Of a DNA stretch of 20,517 nucleotides, positions 7,860 through 15,639 are shown one piece after another. The DNA is from Scytonema sp. UIC 10036 (GTDB taxonomy: Bacteria; Cyanobacteriota; Cyanobacteriia; Cyanobacteriales; Nostocaceae): the NCBI RefSeq assembly GCF_009725235.1, contig NZ_WJFC01000232.1, positions 1 through 20,517 on the forward strand, read 5' to 3'. The notes beneath the pieces were generated by a model, which saw nothing but the letters and a program-made list of their open reading frames with translations, had not been told where the DNA came from and searched no databases. How positions within the stretch are numbered: position 1 is the first letter of the stretch; each line of letters starts with the position of its first letter. The position numbers were made by a program, and so were the translations under genes.

Positions 7860-8428
7860 GGCAATTTGGACAATGGTGTCTCGTGGAAAGGACTATCAGC
7901 CGGAGTTTCTATCCATATTTCTGAAGTAATTCCCGCTTGAGCTAATAAAGGTGCATCCGTCATCCAAATAATGGATTGCGCTTTGATTGGCTGATTCTGC
8001 TGAAGGCGATTTTGGTTTATCTGAGCAACAGCTTGATAAATCTTTAATTCGGCTCTTTGAATATCTGCACCATAATGGTTTGGGTCAGATACAAAAGGTA
8101 TCTTTTGTAAGATTTTGTCAATATTATCTTTACTTTTACTACTAAACTCAATAGGTAGTCCTAGTGGATGTACACCCAGTAGCACTTCCTCTGAGGTTAT
8201 ATCTTTAGCAAAAGGAACAACGTAAACCGAATCTCCGGGTTTAAGGCTATCTTCAACTATTTGACGTAAGCGGATACGACCCTCATCATTGAGTCCGACA
8301 CTTTCCGTCAAATCAATTGCTAAGATAACATCTCGTCCTCCATGTAAACGGGATACAATGTCTAATCCTAATATTTGTAAAGGGGAAATTGGTTCACCAG
8401 GTGAAATTATTACAGAAGCATCAGTCAA
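7856..8428 (-). CDS. von Willebrand factor A (vWA) domain protein, probably truncated
   Basis: 190 residues. GRDVILAIDLTESVG (31-45) contains a MIDAS metal site as D39-x-T41-x-S43. IIWMTDAPLL (153-162) supplies the later MIDAS Asp (D158). The usual middle MIDAS Thr appears to be Ala in NHYGADIQRA (A121). vWA domains mediate metal-dependent protein contacts and often serve as adaptors in conflict and chaperone-like complexes. The domain normally extends about 60 residues past the last Asp, but here only 32 remain. The only start is a TTG at 8428 with no visible ribosome site, three codons after an in-frame TAA. Both ends therefore look abnormal. It overlaps the next gene by 4 bp and is the first gene of the minus-strand cassette. 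It may be a decayed gene rather than a functional short protein. Confidence 0.7.
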   Translation of the reverse strand: MTDASVIISPGEPISPLQILGLDIVSRLHGGRDVILAIDLTESVGLNDEGRIRLRQIVEDSLKPGDSVYVVPFAKDITSEEVLLGVHPLGLPIEFSSKSKDNIDKILQKIPFVSDPNHYGADIQRAELKIYQAVAQINQNRLQQNQPIKAQSIIWMTDAPLLAQAGITSEIWIETPADSPFHETPLSKLP

Positions 8429-8746
8429 GATGGTTTAACTAGAAAGAAGTACACCAGTTATTCTAGCCGCCTGTTTGACTGATGCTCTTCAGAAAATCTA
8501 CTTACAAATATATTTAGATACAGTTAAAGAGTAAAGCTTTTCATAGATCGCTTTGTTTCAAAAGTGTTAACCATCCATACAAAAGTTTCTAGAATGGTTA
8601 CCACGTAACGAAAAAAGGATGTATCAATACTTTGACCATTGACGCTCCCCATCCCTATAAGCATAGAGCCAGCATTCAAAGGGTAGACCCCCTACTCTCG
8701 TTCCCAGCCTCAGGCTGGGAATGCCTTCAAGTCTACAACCTTACAT
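8429..8746. other. intergenic region upstream of the vWA gene
   Basis: There is no gene in this 318-bp gap. It holds compound repeat copy 2. An 11-bp inverted repeat also involves it: GCATCAGTCAA at 8418-8428, which covers the vWA start codon, and TTGACTGATGC at 8475-8485. I could not call a promoter for the cassette; AT-rich hexamers around 8500-8560 are not at convincing spacing. Confidence 0.45.
8695..8725 (+). repeat. compound palindromic dispersed repeat, copy 2 (first palindrome only)
   Basis: TTCCCAGCCT (8701-8710) and AGGCTGGGAA (8712-8721) match copy 1 base for base, including the flanking CTCG and TGCCTTCA. The second GAGGC/GCCTC palindrome is missing here. It lies about 22 nt after the stop of the small minus-strand gene 8747-9055 and could terminate it. 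Confidence 0.75.
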
Positions 8747-9055
8747 TTAAATTGTGGTATTCCTTGTATTTGGTGCTTCTCTAGGGTCATAGGTTCCCTG
8801 GTACGCAGTAAATATCTTGTATCCAGGTAATACTAAGGCAATTCCGATCGGGCTATGAATCTTTCGAGGGTACTTGTAGGGTAAATCGTCAGGAATGCTT
8901 CCGCCAATACGAATACTAAATCCTGGGAACCATATATATGACCCAGGAATTAATAAATCCATACTATAGGAGATCGCCCTCATTTGCTCATTCTCTTTGG
9001 GAGGGGCAATTTTCTTTATCTGTAGTACGAAGTTAGGCTTTGTCAGGTTCAACAT
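8747..9055 (-). CDS. small hypothetical protein
   Basis: A 102-residue frame that I do not recognise. It is rich in Pro, Ile and Gly, with runs such as SYIWFPGFSIRIGG and GIALVLPGYKIFTAYQG, and has no signal peptide or membrane helix. The ATG at 9055 is preceded by AGGGA at about 9 nt spacing; M25 is an alternative start. The overall amino-acid composition is protein-like. It stands alone between two repeat-containing gaps, with a palindrome just past its stop. It could be a short accessory gene or a chance frame. Confidence 0.4.
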   Translation of the reverse strand: MLNLTKPNFVLQIKKIAPPKENEQMRAISYSMDLLIPGSYIWFPGFSIRIGGSIPDDLPYKYPRKIHSPIGIALVLPGYKIFTAYQGTYDPREAPNTRNTTI

Positions 9056-9347
9056 AGTTTCAGTCCCTAAAAAGGAGCCTTAAATTTTTGTACTTCTGGT
9101 AAAAGCTAGCTAGTCTTTCTTCACCTTTTAGGTGTTTCAATTCCTATTAGGGATTATATCTTTACATTTCTTATTAGAAAACCCTCTAATACCCTTTTTC
9201 TACGAGAAATTTACAATTGTCAGGAAAAATGCGGAGAATGGACAGCCTTGCAGGAAAGGATTTGGGGTGAAATCTAATAAATAGGTTGTTAAATTCATGT
9301 TACTTTTACATAATTTTTGGGAATCATATAGCCATCGTCCTAAGAAG

Positions 9348-9645
9348 ATGTTTGAAAAGTGGTTAACTGTCATTTTAATCACATGATTACCCCCCTTAGT
9401 CCCCCCTTGTAAAAGGGGGAAAATCACATGATTACCTCCTTAGTCCCCCCGATGTATTGGGGAAAATCACATGATTACCCCCTTTAGTCCCCCGATGTAT
9501 TGGGGGGAAAATCACATGATTACCCCCTTAGTCCCCCGATGTATTGGGGGGAAATAAGAGAATTCTAGTTCCCTCTCCAATGCATCGGGAGGGTTAGGGT
9601 GGGGTAAAAAATATTTGATAACATCAATCATGACTTTTCAAACAT
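9348..9645. mobile_element. MITE-like element bounded by 13-bp inverted repeats
   Basis: ATGTTTGAAAAGT (9348-9360) is exactly inverted as ACTTTTCAAACAT (9633-9645), enclosing 272 bp. Inside are the four 44-bp tandem units and a GC-rich right part with a near-palindrome around 9569-9592 followed by GGGTTAGGGTGGGGT. There is no transposase frame. The shape fits a non-autonomous element, although a target-site duplication was not clear. Confidence 0.45.
9377..9553. repeat. four tandem units of about 44 bp
   Basis: Each unit begins AATCACATGATTAC, at 9377, 9422, 9465 and 9510 (spacing 45, 43, 45). It continues with a C tract, an A/T-rich centre and a G tract, so it can fold into a C-run/G-run hairpin. 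Units 2-4 share GATGTATTGG; unit 1 has TTGTAAAAGG instead. Slight length differences come from the homopolymer runs. Confidence 0.9.
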
Positions 9646-9676
9646 TCCTAAAAAGCCTGTTTATAAAGAAACGTTT

Positions 9677-10691
9677 ATGCAAACAGAAAGAAATAATAGT
9701 TTAGACATATTAAAAGCATTAAGTATTATTTTTGTTTTGATATGGCATTTGCAACCCATTAAATTTATTATAGATAGTAACACACATACACTTTTAGTTG
9801 TTATTTGCCAGAATTTTTATAGATTTACAACTTCAATTGTGTTTAATAGCAGTTCCTTTATTTTATATAGTTTCTCTTTATTTATTTTTTCAAAAGCCCG
9901 AATTACCATATTTTAAAAAAAGACTTATTAGATTGGTCAAATTATATTTATTTTGGTCTGTTTTTCAAAATATTTTTTATATTATAGCTACAAAACAACT
10001 CCCTGCTTGGTCTTGGGATATTATTACAGGTTTACAGCCAAGCTTACCATTAGTTGGGGATTCGGTTTTCTATTTTTTGTTTAATTTAATGGTTTTATTA
10101 ATCTTTGCTTTTTTATACCAAATGCAATCCAAGAAATTCAAGCTGATTGTATCATATATACTTGTAGGGTTTTCTTTATTTTATTTTGAAGCGCTTTACT
10201 TCTTTAATTCCAATCTTCCTTACCATTGGTTAATAAATTTTCTCATCTATATCCCTATTGCTTTTTATTTAGTAAACAATCCAGAGAAAATCTTAAAGTT
10301 TAAAGGTTGCTATTTGATTACATACATACTGTTTTCTCTTCACGATATTTACTTGCGTATATATAACCAGATTCCAAGTATTTATGGTAGAGTCTCTATT
10401 GTTTTTGGAGCTTTGACTATTTTTTGTTATGTTTATTCACCCCAAAACAATCAAAAAAGTTTGTTAGTAGAAAAATTAGCTAAGTACTCTCTTGGTCTAT
10501 TTGCAATACACAAGTACTGGCAATACTTATTCGTGTTATTACTTCAAAAGTATAAAATAGCTATGACGATAGGTGTTTTTGGAATACCTTTAAATATAGT
10601 TTTTTTGGTAGAAAGTGTTTTTGTGGTATTCTTGACTATCCTCTCAATTTATCTGTTAAAATCGACTCCTTTTAAGCGGTTTGTTACTTAG
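9677..10691 (+). pseudogene. acyltransferase family 3 (OafA/YrhL-like) membrane protein, frameshifted
   Basis: The first frame (9677-9916) starts ERNNSLDILKALSIIFVLIWH, the N-terminal helix of Acyltransferase_3 proteins, with the catalytic His at H24. The second frame (to 10691) contains the remaining eight or nine hydrophobic helices. The frames join if one T is removed near 9841-9844, giving TTSIVLIAVPLFYIVSLYLF without a break and a full-length protein of about 337 residues. These integral-membrane enzymes add acetyl or other acyl groups to surface polysaccharides or lipids. The gene is markedly AT-rich compared with the neighbouring glutamate synthase gene, and it borders a repeat element, so recent acquisition is plausible. 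The shift may be a real inactivating mutation or a sequencing error in a short T run. Confidence 0.8.
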
Positions 10692-10810
10692 GTTTTCGGT
10701 CTATTATTTATAGCGAATTTTAATTGGGTAAGGTACAAACTGATGACATCTCATATTTTGTGGGGTGGGCGTTCTCGTCTGCCTAAAGGGCGATGCATAC
10801 GGTTGAGTAC

Positions 10811-10861
10811 GGGAGGCGGAGCCTCCCAAAAAGGCATTCCCAGGCTCCGCCTGGGAACGAG
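10811..10861 (-). repeat. compound palindromic dispersed repeat, copy 3 (inverted)
   Basis: Read on the minus strand this matches the layout of copy 1. Arms TTCCCAGGC (10837-10845) and GCCTGGGAA (10849-10857) form the first palindrome. GGGAGGC (10811-10817) and GCCTCCC (10821-10827) form the second. The arms have changed in compensating fashion relative to copies 1 and 2 (CCAGGC/GCCTGG against CCAGCCT/AGGCTGG), so pairing is kept. Confidence 0.75.
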
Positions 10862-10863
10862 TG

Positions 10864-10892
10864 AGGTTGGGTTGAGGAACGAAACCCAACCT
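10864..10892. terminator. palindromic repeat overlapping the glutamate synthase stop codon
   Basis: AGGTTGGGTT (10864-10873) and AACCCAACCT (10883-10892) are perfect 10-bp arms with a 9-nt loop. This is the common cyanobacterial repeat with the GTTGGGTTTCGTTCC core. The TAG stop of the glutamate synthase gene (10893-10891) overlaps the arm, so the hairpin would start in the stop codon. It could act as a terminator or 3'-end stabiliser; there is no U tract. Confidence 0.55.
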
Positions 10893-13800
10893 ACACGGAA
10901 CTTAACTGCTTTTCAGCTGGGGTTTGGGAATTGGCTTCGGGGCTATCAGCCTCAGAAGGTGGAACTAATTGCCAGAACTTGGGTAAAAACTCTTGCCAAT
11001 TCTCTAGAATCATCTTCGCTTTCTGCGAACCAGTGCGTTCCGCATGCGCTTTCATTAACTCTTGCAATTGCTTCTCGCCTGCAGGGGTCATGACTCGCTG
11101 CAGTTTAACAATTTCTCGGTTAACTAACTCGGGGAACAGACCGTCTTCATCTAGGAAGTAACCCAGTCCACCTGTCATACCAGCCCCTACGTTACGCCCT
11201 ACTTTTCCAAGGACAACGACAACTCCGCCAGTCATGTACTCGCAGCAGTGATCCCCTGCACCCTCAATCACGGCTGTTCCTTTAGAATTCCTGACGGCAA
11301 AACGTTCTCCAGCTAAACCATTTGCAAACAGGAATCCTCCGGTGGCTCCGTAAAGACAGGTATTGCCAATAATCACGTTTTGTGCTGGGTTATAGGTGGC
11401 TTCTACGGGCGGTTTAATAATAATCTCACCACCATTCATCCCCTTGCCAACGTAGTCGTTAGCCTCTCCTTCCAATGTCAAAATCATTCCGGGAAGATTG
11501 AACGCACCAAAACTTTGCCCAACACTTCCTTTGAAGTTGAGGTTGATTTGTCCTTCAAAACCACTGTCACCGTACTGAGATGCGATCGCACCCGCTAACC
11601 TTGTACCAACTGTTCTGTCAGTATTGACGATCGCCATTGTTTTGCTGACAGTGGACTGGTTTTGAATAGCCGCCTGAATATCCGGATCTCTCAACAATTG
11701 GTCATCCAAAACAACGCCATTGCTGTGAACCTCTTCATGCACCAGCCAACTGCGATTTTCCCGTGAATCGGGTAACCGAAGCAAGCAGTTAAGGTTCAGC
11801 GCTTGTGTCTTCGTCGCCTGTACGTCCTCACGCACTCTCAACAAATCGGCTCGTCCAACAACATCTAACAAGGAACGATAGCCCAGTTTCGCTAACAGAC
11901 TGCGAACCTCCTCTGCAATAAAGTAGAAGAAATTCACAACGTGTTCTGGCGTACCGGGGAAACGTTTCCGCAGTTCCTCTTTCTGAGACGCAACACCCAC
12001 GGGACAATTGTTGGTGTGGCAAATTCTTGCCATGATACAGCCCTCAGCAATCATGGCGATGGAACCAAAGCCAAATTCTTCTGCTCCCATCAACGCGCCC
12101 ATCAGTACGTCCCAACCAGTCTTTAGCCCACCGTCAACACGCAAAACTACGCGATCGCGCAAGCTATTTTCCATCAACACGCGATGCACTTCCGTTAATC
12201 CCAATTCCCACGGAGAACCAGCGTGCTTAATAGAACTCAGTGGTGATGCCCCCGTACCGCCATCATGACCGGAAATCTGAATAATATCAGCATTTGCCTT
12301 CGCCACCCCTGCAGCAATGGTACCAATACCGATTTCCGCAACCAACTTCACTGAAACTTGAGCTTTGGGATTGATTTGGTGTAAGTCAAAAATGAGTTGC
12401 GCCAAGTCCTCAATAGAATAGATATCGTGGTGCGGTGGTGGAGAAATCAGCGTCACGCCCGGTTTGGAACGTCGCAACATGGCAATATAAGGGCTAACCT
12501 TTTTCCCAGGAAGTTGTCCGCCTTCACCCGGTTTTGCACCTTGAGCGATTTTAATCTCAATTTGCTTGGCGCTGACCAAATACTCTGGTGTCACACCAAA
12601 GCGTCCCGAAGCAACTTGCTTGATGGCACTTGAAGCTCTGTCTCCGTTCCGCAAACCTTTTAAATGGGGTAGGGTGGCGGAGTCTCCAGAACCATCCACA
12701 TCATCCAAAACTTGGTATCTGACTGGATCTTCCCCACCTTCCCCAGAATTGGATTTACCACCAAGGCGGTTCATAGCAATTGCCAGAGTTTCATGTGCTT
12801 CTCTTGACAGTGCGCCTAAGGACATTCCACCAGTACAGAAACGCTTGACAATTTCGCTCACTGGCTCTACTTCTTCAATAGAAATGGGAGAGCGATCGCT
12901 TTGGAAATCGAGCAAGTCACGCAAAGCTGTGAGCGTTCTACCTTGCAAGTACTTCTTGTACACTTCGTAGTGGTCGTATTTCTTCCCATCCACCGCTTTG
13001 TGCAGCGCTTTTGCCAGTTCCGGGCTGTTCATGTGGTACTCGCCACCGGGGCGGTAGTTGACAAAGCCAAGGTTTTCTAACTTCTTGGTTGTCAGTTCTG
13101 GGAAAGCCTTGCAGTGGAACGCCAAAACTTCTTGTGCTAATTCGCTGACACTCAAGCCCCCTACGCGAGAAGCCGTTCCATAAAATCCTAGTTCCAGTAA
13201 ATCTTGACCGATACCAATTGCTTCAAAGATTTGTGCGGCTTGGTAACTAGAGAGCAAAGAAATCCCCATCTTCGAGAGAATCTTTAACAACCCGCTTTCT
13301 ACTGCTTTACGGTAGTTAGCAAGGGCTTGCTCCAAACTCATGGCAGTAATTTTGCCCCGTTCCATAAACTGTTGGGTTTTGGGGTCAAACCACCAACTAC
13401 GTACCGTGTCCAAAGCCATGTAGGGGCAAACCGCTGCTGCACCGTAACCAATTAAGCAAGCAAAGTGATGGGTACTCCAGCATTGGGCGGTATCCACAAT
13501 CAAAGATGTTTTCATCCGCAGCCCTTCGCGGATCAGGTGGTGGTGGACGGCACCTATTGCCAGCAAAGGAGGAATGTAGGTGTACTCAGTTCCAATTCTT
13601 AGTTCATTGCCTGCTTGAGTGCGATAAGCCGGGTACGGCGGCGCTGCCATGCGATCGCTCAATATCAAAATTTTCGCACCTGCCCGCACCGATTCAGCAG
13701 CCCGTGCTTGTAGAGCTTGGACTGCGGCTTTCAACCCAGAGGGACCTTTCTCAATTTCAAACAGGGTTGATAATTCAGTTGTTGCAAATTCCGACAGTTT

Positions 13801-15639
13801 GATAGCCTCCAACTCTGTCTCTTGCACAACTGGTGAATCTAGCATCAGTCTTTGGGCATATTCTGGCTTCGGCTGTAATAAATTGCCCCGTTCTCCCAGT
13901 TCTACTTTCAAGGACATCACCAGACTTTCCCTAAGAGGATCGATGGCTGGATTCGTCACCTGAGCAAAGCGCTGCTTGAAATAGTCGTACAGCAAGTGGG
14001 GTTTTTCAGACAAGACTGCCAGAGGAATATCATCCCCCATACAGAAAGTTGCTTCCTTACCATCCTGCGCCATTGGCTGAATTACCATTTCCACATCTTC
14101 TGTGGTGTAGCCAAAAGCCATTTGTTGTTGGAGGAGAGTTTGCTTATCTGGGGGATTTTGGATTTTGGATTTTGGATTTTGGATTTTGGATTGGGGACTG
14201 GAGGAAGTTCCATTCCCATGGACATTCCCATTGCCCATTGCCCATTGCCCATTGCCCAATTTCTGACGATACTGGCGCAACCATTCCCCATAGGGATGCT
14301 GCTTGGCTATGCGTTGCTTAATTTCCCAGTTTTTCAGGACTTCGTGGCTTTCTAAATCCACAGCAATCATTTGTCCTGGTCCGAGTCTACCTTTCTCGAT
14401 AATGTCAGATTCGGGAAAGCTCACCACACCTGCTTCTGAAGCGACTACGATGTAGTCATCCTTGGTAATGCAGTAACGCGCCGGTCTTAAGCCATTGCGA
14501 TCGAGTGTTGCTCCAACTTTCCGTCCATCGCTAAACACCAACAGTGCGGGACCATCCCAGCCTTCTTGCAAGCCACTATAGTATTCATAAAAATCAACTA
14601 TCTCAGGATAGGTTCGCAATTCTGGCTGATTTTGGTATGCCTCTGGAACCATAATCATAATGGCTTCCAAGGGGCTGCGTCCGGTATGCACTAGCAACTC
14701 AAACACGTTGTCTAAATTGGCTGAGTCGCTGCTGTCAATATTGACAAATGGCTTAAGTTCCTCAATACGAACGCCCCAAACGGGATGATTTAAAATTGAT
14801 TCTCTTGCCATCATCCAGTTGATGTTTCCCAACAGAGTATTGATTTCTCCATTGTGACCCAATAGCCGCATGGGTTGAGCGAGGGGCCACTTGGGCATGG
14901 TGTTGGTACTAAAGCGGCGGTGATAGACGACAAAGGGGCTGGTGTATGATGGGCTTCTTAAATCTTGGTAAAAATCCCCCAATACAGCCGAACGTACCAT
15001 ACCTTTATAAATGATGGTTCGGCTGGAAAGCGAGCAGATGTAAAAGTCGTCTGACCATAGGTTATTGTTTTGGCGAACAGCTTTATGAATTCGACGACGT
15101 GTGATATATAGCGATCGCTCTAATTCATCCCCGCTTTTCTCTTCCGATGCGACAAAAAGTTGTTCGATCCTGGGTTGATTTTCTCTTGCTTGTACCCCCA
15201 ATAATTGAGGTTGTACTGGAACCACTCGCCAGCCCAATACAGTTAATTTCTCCTCAATCGCCACTTGCTCGACAAGCGCCTTAGCTTTTTGGGCTGCTTC
15301 CTCATCTTGAGGTAAAAATATCATTCCCACAGCCATATGACCTGTGGAAAAACCTTGTTTCCCCCATGCTGCTAAATCCTGTTGGAACAACTCCCAAGGC
15401 AGAGCGGTCAATATTCCTGCACCATCACCCGAATCTTGGTCTGCACTACAACCACCCCTATGTTCCAAACAACTTAAAGACAATAAAGCTTTTTCTACGA
15501 CTTCATGGCTAGCTTGATTTTGGCGATGGGCGATAAAACCCACACCACAAGCATCTCGCTCTTCCACTAACCATCTTTGACCTGGATAGATGTACCCGTT
15601 TGAAATATCAGAATGTGTCATGTTTTTTTGTTGATTCAT
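10891..15639 (-). CDS. gltB: glutamate synthase large chain, ferredoxin-dependent type (Fd-GOGAT; GlsF/GltS/GltB family)
   Basis: The enzyme makes two glutamates from glutamine and 2-oxoglutarate, the second step of the GS-GOGAT ammonium assimilation cycle, in the cytoplasm. The 1582-residue chain shows: a 30-residue propeptide; a class II glutaminase domain beginning at the catalytic C31 ([11 protein letters not shown]) and running to about 460; a central domain from about 500; the FMN/synthase domain with [13 protein letters not shown] (about 1122-1134); [3Fe-4S] ligands C1201, C1207 and C1212 in C-x5-C-x4-C spacing; and the C-terminal GXGXG beta-helix with [11 protein letters not shown]. 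No small subunit (GltD) is nearby. The ferredoxin type is inferred from the cyanobacterial single-gene context. Residues about 462-497 ([23 protein letters not shown]) come from heptamer repeats inserted in frame between domains. ATG start with AGGGA about 10 nt upstream. Confidence 0.96.
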   Translation of the reverse strand: MNQQKNMTHSDISNGYIYPGQRWLVEERDACGVGFIAHRQNQASHEVVEKALLSLSCLEHRGGCSADQDSGDGAGILTALPWELFQQDLAAWGKQGFSTGHMAVGMIFLPQDEEAAQKAKALVEQVAIEEKLTVLGWRVVPVQPQLLGVQARENQPRIEQLFVASEEKSGDELERSLYITRRRIHKAVRQNNNLWSDDFYICSLSSRTIIYKGMVRSAVLGDFYQDLRSPSYTSPFVVYHRRFSTNTMPKWPLAQPMRLLGHNGEINTLLGNINWMMARESILNHPVWGVRIEELKPFVNIDSSDSANLDNVFELLVHTGRSPLEAIMIMVPEAYQNQPELRTYPEIVDFYEYYSGLQEGWDGPALLVFSDGRKVGATLDRNGLRPARYCITKDDYIVVASEAGVVSFPESDIIEKGRLGPGQMIAVDLESHEVLKNWEIKQRIAKQHPYGEWLRQYRQKLGNGQWAMGNGNVHGNGTSSSPQSKIQNPKSKIQNPPDKQTLLQQQMAFGYTTEDVEMVIQPMAQDGKEATFCMGDDIPLAVLSEKPHLLYDYFKQRFAQVTNPAIDPLRESLVMSLKVELGERGNLLQPKPEYAQRLMLDSPVVQETELEAIKLSEFATTELSTLFEIEKGPSGLKAAVQALQARAAESVRAGAKILILSDRMAAPPYPAYRTQAGNELRIGTEYTYIPPLLAIGAVHHHLIREGLRMKTSLIVDTAQCWSTHHFACLIGYGAAAVCPYMALDTVRSWWFDPKTQQFMERGKITAMSLEQALANYRKAVESGLLKILSKMGISLLSSYQAAQIFEAIGIGQDLLELGFYGTASRVGGLSVSELAQEVLAFHCKAFPELTTKKLENLGFVNYRPGGEYHMNSPELAKALHKAVDGKKYDHYEVYKKYLQGRTLTALRDLLDFQSDRSPISIEEVEPVSEIVKRFCTGGMSLGALSREAHETLAIAMNRLGGKSNSGEGGEDPVRYQVLDDVDGSGDSATLPHLKGLRNGDRASSAIKQVASGRFGVTPEYLVSAKQIEIKIAQGAKPGEGGQLPGKKVSPYIAMLRRSKPGVTLISPPPHHDIYSIEDLAQLIFDLHQINPKAQVSVKLVAEIGIGTIAAGVAKANADIIQISGHDGGTGASPLSSIKHAGSPWELGLTEVHRVLMENSLRDRVVLRVDGGLKTGWDVLMGALMGAEEFGFGSIAMIAEGCIMARICHTNNCPVGVASQKEELRKRFPGTPEHVVNFFYFIAEEVRSLLAKLGYRSLLDVVGRADLLRVREDVQATKTQALNLNCLLRLPDSRENRSWLVHEEVHSNGVVLDDQLLRDPDIQAAIQNQSTVSKTMAIVNTDRTVGTRLAGAIASQYGDSGFEGQINLNFKGSVGQSFGAFNLPGMILTLEGEANDYVGKGMNGGEIIIKPPVEATYNPAQNVIIGNTCLYGATGGFLFANGLAGERFAVRNSKGTAVIEGAGDHCCEYMTGGVVVVLGKVGRNVGAGMTGGLGYFLDEDGLFPELVNREIVKLQRVMTPAGEKQLQELMKAHAERTGSQKAKMILENWQEFLPKFWQLVPPSEADSPEANSQTPAEKQLSSV
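14154..14257. repeat. two heptamer tandem arrays inside the glutamate synthase coding region
   Basis: Five GATTTTG units (14154-14188, plus a partial) and four CCATTGC units (14228-14255) are separated by 39 bp. Both belong to the short tandem repeat families usually found between cyanobacterial genes. On the minus strand they are translated without a stop, as Lys/Ile/Gln/Asn/Pro-rich and Gly/Asn/Gln/Trp-rich peptides. Confidence 0.9.

Larger units (their letters stand above)
9056..9676. other. repeat-rich spacer without a supported gene
   Basis: This 621-bp stretch holds two CRISPR-repeat-like sequences (9057 and 9134), a 13-bp inverted repeat pair (9348-9360 and 9633-9645) and, between its arms, four tandem units (9377-9553). 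The open frame 9200-9427 (-) reads through repeat sequence and is not taken as a gene. Confidence 0.6.

Noticed and set aside
9200..9427. 75-codon minus-strand open frame
   Set aside because: It reads through the first tandem unit and one inverted end of the repeat element, so it is repeat sequence rather than a gene.
9377..9553. The four 44-bp units as a CRISPR array
   Set aside because: The units are contiguous tandem copies with no unique spacers between them.
10743..11093. 116-codon plus-strand open frame downstream of the acyltransferase
   Set aside because: Made of palindromic repeats followed by antisense of the glutamate synthase 3' end.
14082..14321. Several open frames around the heptamer arrays on both strands
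   Set aside because: They are shadows of the in-frame repeats inside glutamate synthase; the repeats lack stops in most frames and create artificial open frames.
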